Shown here: positions 56,061 through 64,000 of the stretch, one piece after another
Numbering within the stretch: the first letter of the stretch is position 1
Layout: every line of letters begins with the position of its first letter
Source: a halophilic archaeon SHRA6
GTDB taxonomy: Archaea > Halobacteriota > Halobacteria > Halobacteriales > Haloferacaceae
DNA: 64,000 nucleotides
Assembly (NCBI GenBank): GCA_005239175.1
Contig: ML241294.1
Span: forward strand, 1 to 64,000
Direction: 5' to 3'
Notes under the pieces: model-generated
Databases searched by the model: none
Told to the model about the DNA's origin: nothing
The model's input: only the letters and a program-made list of their open reading frames with translations
Translations under genes and position numbers: made by a program

Positions 56061-57101
56061 TCAGATCCAGCCTTCTTCGACGAGCAACTCGCCGTTCAGG
56101 ACGCTCGCCCCGGCAGCACCGCGGATCGTGTTGTGTGCAAGACAGTTGTACTTCAGCCCCTGTGGCGTGGGAGCGACGCCGCCAACACTTATTTGCATTC
56201 CCTCCGCACGGTCGCGATCGAGCCGTGGCTGCGGGCGATCGGGCTCGTCGTCGTCGAACACGTGGATGAGTTGGTCGGGCGCGCTCGGCAGGTCGATTCC
56301 GGGGTACGCCGCGAGTGCCTGCCGCGCCTCTGCTGGCGAAGGTTCGTCGGCAAGATCAACGAACACGCTCTCGAGATGGCCATCCAGCGTCGGGATCCGG
56401 TTGCACGAGGCGTTGACTGACGCGTCGTGCATCGACAGTTCTGCGCCGTCGAACGAGCCCAGCAGCTTTCTGGATTCAGTTTCCATCTTTGACTCCTCGC
56501 CGCCGATGTGTGGAATCGCGTTGTCGATGATCTCCATCGACGTGACACCCGAGTAGCCCGCCCCTGAGACGGCCTGCAGGGTCGTTACGTCGACGCGATC
56601 GAGCCCGAACTCGTCAAGTGCCGCCAGCGTCGGCACCATCGTGATCGTCGAGCAGTTGGGGTTCTTCACGAGCGCGCCATCCCAGCCGCGATTGTCTCGC
56701 TGGACCTCAATCAGCCCGAGGTGGTCGGGGTTGATTTCGGGGATCGTCAGCGGGACGTCCTCGGCCATCCGATCGTTCGAGGAGTTTGACGACATCACGT
56801 ACCCCTCCTCGAGGAACGCCGGTTCGACCTCCGCAGCGACGCTGGAAGGCAGCGAGGAAAAGAGCAGATCAACGTCGTCAGGCACGTCCGCTGGATCTGT
56901 TCGACCGACCTCTATTGTGGCGATCTCTTCGGGAATCGGCGTGTTGACCCGCCATTTGGCCGCTTCGCGGTACGTCTTGCCTGCACTCTGCTCGCTCGCA
57001 GTCAACGCAGCAATCTCGAAGATTGGGTGATCGTCGAGCAGTTGAATGAACCGCTGTCCGACCGCGCCCGTCGCGCCAAGAATGCCAACTTGTACTGTCA
57101 T
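56061..57101 (-). CDS. asd: Aspartate-semialdehyde dehydrogenase
   Basis: The 346-residue enzyme makes aspartate semialdehyde for threonine, methionine and lysine synthesis. It has VGILGATGAVGQRFIQLL for NADP(H), the catalytic Cys150 in LVKNPNCSTITMVPTL and VSGAGYSGV, with the His in the SCNRIPTLDGHLESVFV segment. This is the archaeal/fungal-type enzyme. The start at 57101 is chosen because the longer frame upstream reads into a tandem repeat. Confidence 0.96.
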   Translation of the reverse strand: MTVQVGILGATGAVGQRFIQLLDDHPIFEIAALTASEQSAGKTYREAAKWRVNTPIPEEIATIEVGRTDPADVPDDVDLLFSSLPSSVAAEVEPAFLEEGYVMSSNSSNDRMAEDVPLTIPEINPDHLGLIEVQRDNRGWDGALVKNPNCSTITMVPTLAALDEFGLDRVDVTTLQAVSGAGYSGVTSMEIIDNAIPHIGGEESKMETESRKLLGSFDGAELSMHDASVNASCNRIPTLDGHLESVFVDLADEPSPAEARQALAAYPGIDLPSAPDQLIHVFDDDEPDRPQPRLDRDRAEGMQISVGGVAPTPQGLKYNCLAHNTIRGAAGASVLNGELLVEEGWI

Positions 57102-57240
57102 TGCGTGTGGATGGATATCACAGGATAAGTGGGTTCGGATTTGCGCTTTTTTCACCAAAAAATCGGGAAGGATTCGATGGCGACCGCCGCAGCGCTCCAT
57201 CAAATTGGAGTAACTGCAGTCAAATTGGGGGGACGACAGG

Positions 57241-57352
57241 TACAGTTTTTGATTATCACGCTGAGAAGTACAGCTACTGATTATCACGCTGAGAAGTACA
57301 GCTACTGATTATCACGCTGAGAAGTACAGCTACTGATTATCACGCCAAGAAG
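57241..57352. repeat. Tandem repeat, four copies, period exactly 28 bp
   Basis: Copies begin at 57241, 57269, 57297 and 57325, each starting TACAG and containing GATTATCACGCTGAGAAG. Copies two and three are identical; the first differs in the stretch after TACAG, and the last differs by two bases near its end. There are no unique spacers between copies. It lies in the divergent upstream region of asd and the CBS-zinc gene, about 140 bp from asd. Confidence 0.95.
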
Positions 57353-57500
57353 CCGTGAAGTACGTTCTTGGTTCGAAACACAACACAGAGAGACACCCTC
57401 CACTCAAGAGTCACGAAGCGATCGGACGCTACGAGAACCGGAAGAAAACGCCATACGTCATGGATGTACGACGGCAGAAAATATAATGATTCCGCACATA

Positions 57501-57509
57501 GTTTTTACC
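57501..57509 (+). promoter_or_regulatory. TATA box for the CBS-zinc gene
   Basis: GTTTTTACC ends 22 bp before the ATG at 57532, a usual distance for a leaderless gene. Confidence 0.4.
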
Positions 57510-57531
57510 GCGTTGGCTCGTAGATACGGTC

Positions 57532-58077
57532 ATGCACACAGATAGCACAGCACGTGATGTGATGCGCCACGAGTTTGTCGGCGTAAGCGAATCGGATACC
57601 ATCGCAGATGCAGCCTCACTAGCCGTTGAAGAGACAGCAAACTGCGTTGTCGTGATGCGCGGCCACGAACCGATCGGTCAGGTATCAATTCACGAACTAC
57701 TCGAAGCGACCCTCGAGAGCGAATTGGTCGATTCCCCTGTCAACGAGATCATGGATGCGACCGTCCCAACAGTGCCAGATGATGCCGGACTCTCGGCAGT
57801 CCGCAAGCAGTTAGTGACAGACGATGCGGCTTCGGTACTTGTCGTCAACGGCGAGGGGCCGATCGGCGTCGTCACTGAACGGGACCTACTGCTGGCCGTG
57901 GGCGAGCCAGATACCGTCGCAAATAACGGGCGGGTCGATCGGATGAGTGATCCCAGCTACGAGGCCGATGAGGACACAGAGCCACAACACAGCATCTGTG
58001 AGGTCTGTGGCTCCTTGAGCGCCGAGCTGACACAGGTCAATGGGCAGATGCGGTGTCCAGACTGTGCCGACGTGTGA
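57532..58077 (+). CDS. CBS-domain protein with C-terminal zinc ribbon
   Basis: The 181-residue protein has a CBS pair in the first 130 residues (ARDVMRHEFVGVSESDTIAD, MDATVPTVPDDAGLSAV, GVVTERDLLLAVG) and a four-cysteine ribbon at the end (ICEVCGSLSAELTQ, MRCPDCADV). CBS pairs bind adenosyl compounds; the ribbon may contact nucleic acid or protein. No catalytic domain is attached. A role as an energy-responsive regulator is plausible but not shown. It has its own TATA element. Confidence 0.88.
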   Translation: MHTDSTARDVMRHEFVGVSESDTIADAASLAVEETANCVVVMRGHEPIGQVSIHELLEATLESELVDSPVNEIMDATVPTVPDDAGLSAVRKQLVTDDAASVLVVNGEGPIGVVTERDLLLAVGEPDTVANNGRVDRMSDPSYEADEDTEPQHSICEVCGSLSAELTQVNGQMRCPDCADV

Positions 58078-58214
58078 CAAACGCGCAGCTGTTAGTTTCC
58101 ACCGTCGGAGAGTTGATATGGACATCTGTCTACTAATTCGTATCATAAATCGTATTAATACGACTCGGGCGGCAGAAATTGATACCCGAGCCACGATGAT
58201 CTCGGTCTGAGAAG

Positions 58215-58225
58215 TTTTATATAAT
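58215..58225 (+). promoter_or_regulatory. TATA box for the liv operon
   Basis: TTTTATATAAT ends 32 bp before the ATG at 58258. It is the strongest TATA-like element in this intergenic region and probably drives livHMGF. Confidence 0.55.
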
Positions 58226-58257
58226 CACATCATCATCCAACTGTGTAAGAGGCACGC

Positions 58258-59376
58258 ATGGAAACAGCAAACATAGTACAGAACGGGCGGCAGCTGGTCA
58301 CAAAAAATCCGATGGCTGCCTTCCTGATAGTCGTCGGAGTTGTGTTGATCATTGACGTCGTCCGGCAGCTCGCAACGGGCGATATCACGTTTTCTCGGAT
58401 ACTTTCCTTGTTATGGGATGGACTCATGCGGGGGCTGGTGATCGGGCTGGCTGGTATCGGGCTCTCGATGACGTATAGCATCCTCAATTTCGCGAACTTC
58501 GCACATGGGGATTACATCACTGCCGGCGCGTTCGCCGGCTGGGCGACGACATATCTCATCGCGGGTGGGTTCGGCGCAGAATCGAGTGTTGGATCGCTAC
58601 TTTTGGTCGGTGCAGGCGGCTCGGTTTTCGGCGGAACGCTTGGAATTAATGTCGTCTCAACGCCGCTGGCAGTGGTCGCCGGACTGATCGTCGCCTGCGG
58701 GTTTACGATCGCGCTCGCCCTGCTTATGGATCGATTCGTATTCAAGCCGATCCGTGGATCGGGCGGTATTCCACTCCTCATCACGAGTATCGGGGCTGCC
58801 TTCGCGATCAGATACCTCCTCCGATTCGTCTTCGATCCCGGGACGCGTGGAACAACCGCTGCTGGGGCAGTTCCAGACATCAGACCGACAATCATCGATG
58901 GATCGGTCGTGTTCACGATGCACGATCTGGCGCTCATTGTTGTTGCCGGTGGCTTGATGCTCGGCGTCCACCTCCTGTTGCAGCGGACCAAACTCGGCAA
59001 GGCGATGCGGGCCATGTCCGATGATCAGTCGCTCTCACGGATTACCGGCATTCCGACAGAGCGAGTCATCCGGGCGACGTGGATCATTGGCGGTGGACTG
59101 ACCGGCGTGTCCGGCTTTATGTTTGTTCTCTGGAAGGGGACGCTGAGCTGGAACGACGGCTGGCTGTTGTTGTTGCTCATCTTCGCGGCGGTCATTCTCG
59201 GGGGAATCGGATCGGTCTACGGGGCGATCGTCGGTGGACTAATCATTGGCATCGTTGCATCGACTGCAGTGATCTGGATTCCCTCCGGGTTCGCCCGTGC
59301 AGCCGCGTTCTTCGTGATGATTCTCTTTTTGGTTGTTCGTCCACAGGGAATTTTCGCAGGGAGGTCGACAGCATGA
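58258..59376 (+). CDS. livH: Branched-chain amino acid type ABC transporter permease LivH
   Basis: The 372-residue integral membrane protein has about eight hydrophobic helices and the LivH motif GLSMTYSILNFANFAHGDYI near residues 65-85, plus MDRFVFKPIRGSGGIPLLIT. The late VSGFMFVLWKGTLSWNDGW and VILGGIGSVYGAIVGGLIIG are also typical. Together with LivM it forms the channel. Substrates could be branched-chain amino acids, urea or short-chain amides. It overlaps livM by four bases. Confidence 0.93.
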   Translation: METANIVQNGRQLVTKNPMAAFLIVVGVVLIIDVVRQLATGDITFSRILSLLWDGLMRGLVIGLAGIGLSMTYSILNFANFAHGDYITAGAFAGWATTYLIAGGFGAESSVGSLLLVGAGGSVFGGTLGINVVSTPLAVVAGLIVACGFTIALALLMDRFVFKPIRGSGGIPLLITSIGAAFAIRYLLRFVFDPGTRGTTAAGAVPDIRPTIIDGSVVFTMHDLALIVVAGGLMLGVHLLLQRTKLGKAMRAMSDDQSLSRITGIPTERVIRATWIIGGGLTGVSGFMFVLWKGTLSWNDGWLLLLLIFAAVILGGIGSVYGAIVGGLIIGIVASTAVIWIPSGFARAAAFFVMILFLVVRPQGIFAGRSTA

Positions 59377-60779
59377 CAGACACCGAACCGGACGACGAGT
59401 ACGCACAGCGCGATGATGAGGAGGAAGTATCGTTTTTCGGCATCACGTTTCCGAATGACGGGACGATGCTGTTGGTGCTTCTGTTAGCAACATACGCGCT
59501 CTATTTGATCGCGGGTGCCGTCATTGGCTTTCCCGTCCGAGGGCTTGTCAATCAGCTCGGCCAACTAACGTTTTGGATCGCGCTGTTTGCGATGTCCGCA
59601 CTCGCGCTCAATCTCCAGTGGGGGTACACTGGGCTTTTCAACATCGGTATTGTGGGATTCATGGCAACGGGTGTGTACGTGACGGCGATCATCTCGAAGC
59701 CTGTATATGGTACCGGAACGAGCGCAGCCCAAGTCGGTGGATTGGGGTTGCCGCTGTCTGTTGGCATCCTCGGTGGGGTGCTCGCGGCAGGACTGCTCGG
59801 CTTTCTTGCGGCACTTCCGGCACTGCGGCTGCGAGCGGACTACCTTGCGATCGTCACGATCGCACTGTCAGAAATTGTGCGGTTTGCGCTGCTTTCGAAC
59901 ACCCTCAGTGAGGGAACCGTCGGTGGCTACACCCTCGGGCTTGGGGGCGGAAATGGCCTCATCCTCGATTTCACCGATCCGCTTGAGGCACTTATCCGAG
60001 CACTCAGTCTTCCGTTCGATCTGGTGACCGGTCAAGAGGGCTTCCTCTGGACAGAGATATACATCGGAATTATCGTCAACGGTATTTCGGTGTTCACGCC
60101 AGGAAACCCGAAATCGGTGGTCGATACCTTTGCGTACGCGGCCGTACTACTCTTGGTCCTCGGTGGATTTTATGTCCTGCTTCGGCGCACGGGGAACTCA
60201 CCGTTCGGTCGCGTCCTCAAAGCGATTCGAGAAGACGAAGACGTGACGAACGCGCTCGGCAAGAATACCAACCAGTTTAAAATCAAGTCGTTCGTGGTCG
60301 GCTGTGCGCTCATGGGGCTCATTGGCATCCTTTGGTTCGGAACGCAAGGGTCTGTCACGCCCAATACGTTCCGGCCTCGAATCACCTTCTACATCTGGAT
60401 TGCGCTCATCATCGGTGGTGCAGGCTCGAACACCGGCAGCGTCATGGGCGGGGCGATCTTTGCTGCCTTCCTGTTCCAGGGACCACGCTACGCAAAGAAC
60501 GTCATCGAAACTGTGCTCGGCGAGCCGAGTGCGCCCTCGAGCTTCTCGCAGGCGGTTGCACCCATCCTCAGTGCAGACATCGTACCGTTCTTCCTGTACA
60601 CCGTCGACAATATGCGACAGCTTCAGCTCGTGCTCATGGGCGTTGTGCTTATTGTGTTGATGCACCGTCGGCCCGATGGCTTGCTCGGTCACAGAAAAGA
60701 GATCGCTTCGAGTGTGCCGCTCGATCGCCCGACTGGCAACAAATCACTCGCGAGCGACGGAGGTGAGACTGATGAGTGA
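59373..60779 (+). CDS. livM: Branched-chain amino acid type ABC transporter permease LivM
   Basis: The 468-residue protein is the second permease. It has an acidic N-terminal tail of about 25 residues, then helices including NLQWGYTGLFNIGIVGFMAT, the family motif ALRLRADYLAIVTIALSEIV, and the EAA-like LKAIREDEDVTNALGKNTNQ with FVVGCALMGLIGI. It is longer than the bacterial protein because of internal loops. The start at 59373 overlaps the livH stop (ATGA). Its end overlaps the livG start by eight bases. Confidence 0.93.
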   Translation: MTDTEPDDEYAQRDDEEEVSFFGITFPNDGTMLLVLLLATYALYLIAGAVIGFPVRGLVNQLGQLTFWIALFAMSALALNLQWGYTGLFNIGIVGFMATGVYVTAIISKPVYGTGTSAAQVGGLGLPLSVGILGGVLAAGLLGFLAALPALRLRADYLAIVTIALSEIVRFALLSNTLSEGTVGGYTLGLGGGNGLILDFTDPLEALIRALSLPFDLVTGQEGFLWTEIYIGIIVNGISVFTPGNPKSVVDTFAYAAVLLLVLGGFYVLLRRTGNSPFGRVLKAIREDEDVTNALGKNTNQFKIKSFVVGCALMGLIGILWFGTQGSVTPNTFRPRITFYIWIALIIGGAGSNTGSVMGGAIFAAFLFQGPRYAKNVIETVLGEPSAPSSFSQAVAPILSADIVPFFLYTVDNMRQLQLVLMGVVLIVLMHRRPDGLLGHRKEIASSVPLDRPTGNKSLASDGGETDE

Positions 60780-61626
60780 AGCAACAGGAGAGTCTCGATC
60801 GGAGCCTGCTCACGTAGGCGACGACGAGGAACTGACAGCAACCCGAGGCACCGCCGACGTGAACGAGATCCCGCTTCGAGTCAGGAATCTCCGCAAGACC
60901 TTCGGCGGCATCACTGCGGTCGACAATGCTGGCTTCGAGGTTGAGCGGGGGACAATGACCGGCCTCATCGGACCAAATGGAGCCGGCAAATCGACCACGT
61001 TCAACTGCATCACCGGAGTCCACACTCCAGATTCGGGAGTCGTCGAATTCAACGGGACGGACATCACCGGGTTGGAGCCGTACGAAGTTGCAAACCGCGG
61101 GCTCGTCAGAACGTTTCAGATCGCCCGCGAACTCTCTGAGATGACCGTTCTCGAAAATATGTTGGTCGCACCGAAAAACCAACGCGGCGAAAAGCTGTGG
61201 CGATCGGTGCTGGCCCGCGAAGACGTGAATCAACAGGAATACGAACTTGTCGAGCGGGCCTGGGAGACGTTGGATTTCTTCGACATCGATCACCTCGCCG
61301 AGGAGTACGCCGGCAATCTCTCGGGGGGACAACGAAAGCTGCTCGAACTCGCGCGGGCACTTTTGACCGATCCGGATATGTTGCTGCTCGACGAGCCGTT
61401 CGCCGGCGTCAACCCGACGCTCGAAGAGCGCCTCCTCGAGCACATCCACGACCTGCGTGATCAGGGATACACGTTCCTCATCGTCGAACACGACATGGAC
61501 CTCATTATGCAAAACTGCAGTAAAGTCATCGTCATGCACCAAGGTAACATCCTCACGGAGGGAACACCCGATCAAGTTCGGAACAACGAGCAGGTTATCG
61601 AGGCGTACCTCGGAGGTGAGGTATGA
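60772..61626 (+). CDS. livG: ABC transporter ATP-binding protein LivG
   Basis: The 284-residue ATPase has the Walker A GLIGPNGAGKSTTFNCITG, the signature LSGGQRKLLELARALLTDPD, the Walker B MLLLDEPFAGVNPTLEERLL and the switch histidine in FLIVEHDMDLIM. An acidic N-terminal tail of about 38 residues precedes the first strand. TFNCITG after Walker A is characteristic of LivG. It overlaps livF by four bases. Confidence 0.94.
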   Translation: MSEATGESRSEPAHVGDDEELTATRGTADVNEIPLRVRNLRKTFGGITAVDNAGFEVERGTMTGLIGPNGAGKSTTFNCITGVHTPDSGVVEFNGTDITGLEPYEVANRGLVRTFQIARELSEMTVLENMLVAPKNQRGEKLWRSVLAREDVNQQEYELVERAWETLDFFDIDHLAEEYAGNLSGGQRKLLELARALLTDPDMLLLDEPFAGVNPTLEERLLEHIHDLRDQGYTFLIVEHDMDLIMQNCSKVIVMHQGNILTEGTPDQVRNNEQVIEAYLGGEV

Positions 61627-62480
61627 GCGACGCAGACGCCGCCGCGTCCGATCGAGGCGCAGACGAGGAGACGCAGGCGGATGTAGACGCGAATACGGCG
61701 GATGACCACGCTGAGAACAGTGAGACGGATGCTGCTGAGCCGACATCGGCTGCGACGGAGATCACGCTCTACGAAGACAGCCTGCTGTCAATCCGGGACC
61801 TGGACGCCGGCTACGGCGATCTACAGATCCTCACTGACGTTGATCTCGACGTCAACGATGGCGAGTACGTGACGATCGTCGGCCCAAACGGGGCCGGCAA
61901 GTCGACGGTGATGAAATCCGTGTTCGCGATTACAGACCTGATGGGTGGATCAGTCGTCTTTGATGGGGCGGACATCACCGGAACCAAACCGGAGGATATC
62001 ATCCACCTTGGACTCGGATACGTGCCCCAAAACGACAACGTGTTCCCCTCGCTGTCGGTTATCGAAAATCTCGAAATGGGTGCGTACATCCTCGATGAGG
62101 TGCCAGAGGACCGGCTTCGTGACGTGTTCGATCGATTCCCGATCCTCGAAGAAAGAAAACACCAGAAGGCGGGAACGCTTTCTGGCGGCCAACAGCAGAT
62201 GCTCGCAATGGGTCGTGCGCTGATGTTGGATCCAAAGCTATTGTTACTCGACGAGCCCTCGGCGGGGCTTGCCCCTGATCTGGTCGACGAGATGTTCGAT
62301 CGGATCGACGAGATCAACGCCGACGGAACTGCGATCATGATGGTCGAACAGAACGCAAAGAAGGCGCTTCGGCGCTGTGATCGCGGCTACGTCTTTGTCG
62401 ACGGCAAGAACCGCTACGAGGACGAGGGGCTGACCCTGTTGAACGATCCGCAGGTGCGACAGGACTTCCTCGGCGGCTGA
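61623..62480 (+). CDS. livF: ABC transporter ATP-binding protein LivF
   Basis: The 285-residue ATPase has Walker A GPNGAGKSTVMKSVFAI, the signature LSGGQQQMLAMGRALMLDPK, Walker B LLLLDEPSAGLAPDLV and MMVEQNAKKALRRCDRGYVF. The first 45 residues are an acidic, Asp/Glu/Ala-rich extension that is not part of the ABC fold and is absent from bacterial LivF. GLGYVPQNDNVFPSLSVIEN is the typical LivF region. It is the last gene of the livHMGF operon. Confidence 0.94.
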   Translation: MSDADAAASDRGADEETQADVDANTADDHAENSETDAAEPTSAATEITLYEDSLLSIRDLDAGYGDLQILTDVDLDVNDGEYVTIVGPNGAGKSTVMKSVFAITDLMGGSVVFDGADITGTKPEDIIHLGLGYVPQNDNVFPSLSVIENLEMGAYILDEVPEDRLRDVFDRFPILEERKHQKAGTLSGGQQQMLAMGRALMLDPKLLLLDEPSAGLAPDLVDEMFDRIDEINADGTAIMMVEQNAKKALRRCDRGYVFVDGKNRYEDEGLTLLNDPQVRQDFLGG

Positions 62481-62610
62481 ACCACCCGTACAGCTCGCAC
62501 AACAGTATCGTGTCGATGCGATCGTCCAACAGGGCGGTCCGCCCCCTCGTCGATCAAACTGCAATCGGTCGATCGACCGATCGATACCTGTCGCTTCTTG
62601 ACCTCAGTTA

Positions 62611-62620
62611 TAAAAAAAGT
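62611..62620 (-). terminator. Possible terminator of the binding-protein gene
   Basis: On the minus strand, the run ACTTTTTTTA lies 26 bp after the stop of the binding-protein gene. U-rich runs serve as archaeal terminators. No strong stem precedes it. Confidence 0.35.
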
Positions 62621-62645
62621 GTGTTGGAGCGTATCGACGCCGGAC

Positions 62646-64000
62646 TTACGAGGACATCGCCTCGTTGACGACGGATGAGTACGAGGATTCGCCCTGGTTG
62701 AACGCAGTTTGACCCAGGATACTTCCGTCGAACTCGTCCTCGAAGACGCCCGAGAACCGCTCAGAGAGCTGCTGTCCGTAGTCGTTGTTGACGTAGAGCG
62801 TCGAAGACGACGACCCACCGAGGTTTTCAGAGGCAACCTGTGCCATGACGCGGCCCTGCAGTCGGTCCGAAGGCGCAGTCCGGAAGATGTAGCCGTCGTC
62901 CTCGAGGTTCGTCACCGACAGCGCGGTACTCGACGGCGAACACCCGACGACGCCGTTCGGGATGAGAACCTCCTGACACACCGGAACGTTCACGCCAGAA
63001 GACGCAGTTCCACAGATGTACGGGTACCCCGCGTTGACGAGCGAGTTCGCCGCGCTGACTCCCGACTGGGAGTTCGTTTCGGTGTCTTCGAGTTGCGTGT
63101 CGACCTCGAGATCGAGATCGGAGTCGTTGACCTGCATCGCTGGGATCTCTGCAGCCTGAATCATCGGGCCGCCCGTGGATGCGAGCGCGCCGGTTTCTGG
63201 CAGCAAGATTCCGAGCATGATTTCACGGCCGAAGCCACCGGGACTCTCGTCCGCAGATGGACCAGCCCCGTCAGGCTCACCGCCTTCGAAGGTCTGGGTT
63301 TCGATGTCTGTCGTTCCACCATCGTCGTCGAACTCCCAGAGCGCGTACGCCGCTTCGGCTGGATCGCCGTTCTCGTCGAAGTTCGTCGAACTCGATGCGC
63401 CCTGATACTGAATCTCTTCGCCGTTTGCGGCTGCCTCGACGCCTTCGAGGAAGTTTCCGGGGCCGATTTCCATCCCGCCGGGATTACAGACGTTGCGCAT
63501 CTGATCGCGGATCGCTTCTCCGGAGTTCTCTCCGGCCGCAGCGTTCGCGAGGATGCCGATCGCCGCCGAGTCGTACGACTGGGAGGTGAACACGCCGGGC
63601 GACTCGCCGTATTCGTCCTCGAAGAGGTCTTCGAACGCCGTCTGGTTCGGACCGCCCGCCGCAGGCGCGGTGCCGATAATGTTCGACATGTCGTTGCCGA
63701 CCTGTCCCGGAAGGTCCGGGTCCCGAAGTCCGTCCGGGATGAGAATATCGACGTCGTCGCCGTAGGCGCTGTAGTAGTCACGGAACAGCTGAATCGCGTC
63801 CTCTGGGTATCCGATGACGGTGAGCACATCGGGGCCGTCAGAGCCGCCGTTGCCACCGTTACCATTTCCATCGTCGCCGTTACCGTTGCCGCCGTTACCG
63901 TTTCCATCGTCGCCGTTACCGTTGCCGCCATTGCCGTTGCCGTCGCCACCAAGACATCCTGCGAGCCCGGTAATCGCGGCCGACCCAGCAAGGCCTGCCG
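62646..64000 (-). CDS. livJ: Branched-chain amino acid type ABC substrate-binding lipoprotein, N-terminus beyond window
   Basis: The coding frame runs in from the right edge and ends at 62646. Visible at its start is the end of a signal peptide, AGSAAITGLAGCLGGDGNGN, with a lipobox Cys at codon 63954-63956, so the protein is probably lipid-anchored outside the cell; a twin-arginine motif may lie just past the edge. A Gly/Asn/Asp-rich linker (63845-63950) contains a 36-bp coding repeat. The periplasmic-binding fold follows in two copies of the fold's lobe, with LLPETGALASTGGPMIQAAE and STLYVNNDYGQQLSERFSGV. It converges on the livHMGF operon and is probably its binding protein. Confidence 0.9.
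   Translation of the reverse strand, partial: AGLAGSAAITGLAGCLGGDGNGNGGNGNGDDGNGNGGNGNGDDGNGNGGNGGSDGPDVLTVIGYPEDAIQLFRDYYSAYGDDVDILIPDGLRDPDLPGQVGNDMSNIIGTAPAAGGPNQTAFEDLFEDEYGESPGVFTSQSYDSAAIGILANAAAGENSGEAIRDQMRNVCNPGGMEIGPGNFLEGVEAAANGEEIQYQGASSSTNFDENGDPAEAAYALWEFDDDGGTTDIETQTFEGGEPDGAGPSADESPGGFGREIMLGILLPETGALASTGGPMIQAAEIPAMQVNDSDLDLEVDTQLEDTETNSQSGVSAANSLVNAGYPYICGTASSGVNVPVCQEVLIPNGVVGCSPSSTALSVTNLEDDGYIFRTAPSDRLQGRVMAQVASENLGGSSSSTLYVNNDYGQQLSERFSGVFEDEFDGSILGQTAFNQGESSYSSVVNEAMSS
63850..63921. repeat. In-frame 36-bp repeat encoding a Gly/Asn/Asp linker
   Basis: The motif TTTCCATCGTCGCCGTTACC occurs 36 bp apart (near 63865 and 63901), each copy encoding GDDGNGNGGNGN-type residues on the minus strand. 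It forms the flexible linker between the lipid anchor and the binding domain. Confidence 0.75.

Larger units (their letters stand above)
57102..57531. other. 430-bp intergenic region with tandem repeats
   Basis: The space between asd and the CBS-zinc gene, which diverge, holds no gene I can support. It contains the four-copy 28-bp tandem array at 57241-57352, two copies of CAAATTGG at 57201 and 57221, and the TATA box of the plus-strand gene at 57501-57509. The asd promoter should lie within about 57125-57160. Confidence 0.6.

Noticed and set aside
57241-57352. CRISPR-like regular 28-bp repeats
   Set aside because: The repeats are directly adjacent with no variable spacers, only four copies occur and no cas gene is present in the window. 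The same holds for the arrays at 34036 and 22042.

Overview
The window is a 64 kb piece of a halophilic archaeal (class Halobacteria) chromosome. The evidence is the very acidic proteins, moderately high GC (about 60% by eye), short or absent leaders behind archaeal TATA boxes, and archaeal marker genes: topoisomerase VI (top6A/top6B) beside gyrB/gyrA, a proteasome beta subunit, ribosomal protein S17e, cofD of coenzyme F420 synthesis, a bacterio-opsin-activator type HTH regulator and UPF0212. I do not name a species. No rRNA, tRNA or CRISPR array was seen.

Layout. 1-830: a TnpB gene running off the left edge, with a terminal hairpin. 900-6900: UspA, BirA, then a tightly overlapping four-gene block (cofD, archaeal Dus-like barrel, CitG-like, DUF447), an HTH-CBS regulator and UPF0212. 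7200-12000: a small membrane protein, psmB, a glutamate-cysteine ligase, an unknown protein, a metallo-hydrolase, a short-chain dehydrogenase remnant and a small membrane protein. 12090-20420: top6A/top6B divergent from gyrB-gyrA. 20420-28930: arginase, a winged-helix regulator, NDH-2, uridine phosphorylase, cytidine deaminase, small membrane proteins, an acetyltransferase, an acyl-CoA synthetase and a stand-alone adenylation-like protein. 28980-32920: grpE, dnaK, dnaJ. 33050-37180: two tiny zinc ribbons, a flavin-barrel protein, an HTH-10 regulator, an alpha/beta hydrolase, a CopD-like protein and an Lrp regulator. 37260-43960: a 2-oxoacid:ferredoxin oxidoreductase, chorismate synthase, an HtrA-like lipoprotein protease, a thioesterase and a DUF151 protein. 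44030-47200: a membrane-anchored HTH regulator divergent from a TraB/M50 protease pair. 47330-57100: purM, S17e, a short-chain dehydrogenase, a geranylgeranyl reductase, an organic-acid group (2-hydroxyacid dehydrogenase, FAH-like, FAD/Fe-S oxidase) and asd. 57530-64000: a CBS-zinc protein and a complete branched-chain amino-acid type ABC transporter (livHMGF), with its binding lipoprotein running off the right edge on the opposite strand.

How genes work together. The heat-shock chaperones share one strand in the classical order. All type II topoisomerases sit in one locus. The liv genes form a complete importer. The four-gene cofD block suggests a shared cofactor-related task that has not been explained. 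The most interesting candidate system is the divergent trio of a two-helix membrane-tethered transcription factor, a TraB-family membrane protein and a site-2 (M50) protease, which could be an archaeal regulated-proteolysis signalling unit. Other unexplained structure includes three perfect or near-perfect tandem arrays (periods 28, 28 and about 33 bp), a perfect inverted repeat touching a start codon, an internal duplication in a large insertion of Top6B, and a striking excess of the hexamer CGATCG.
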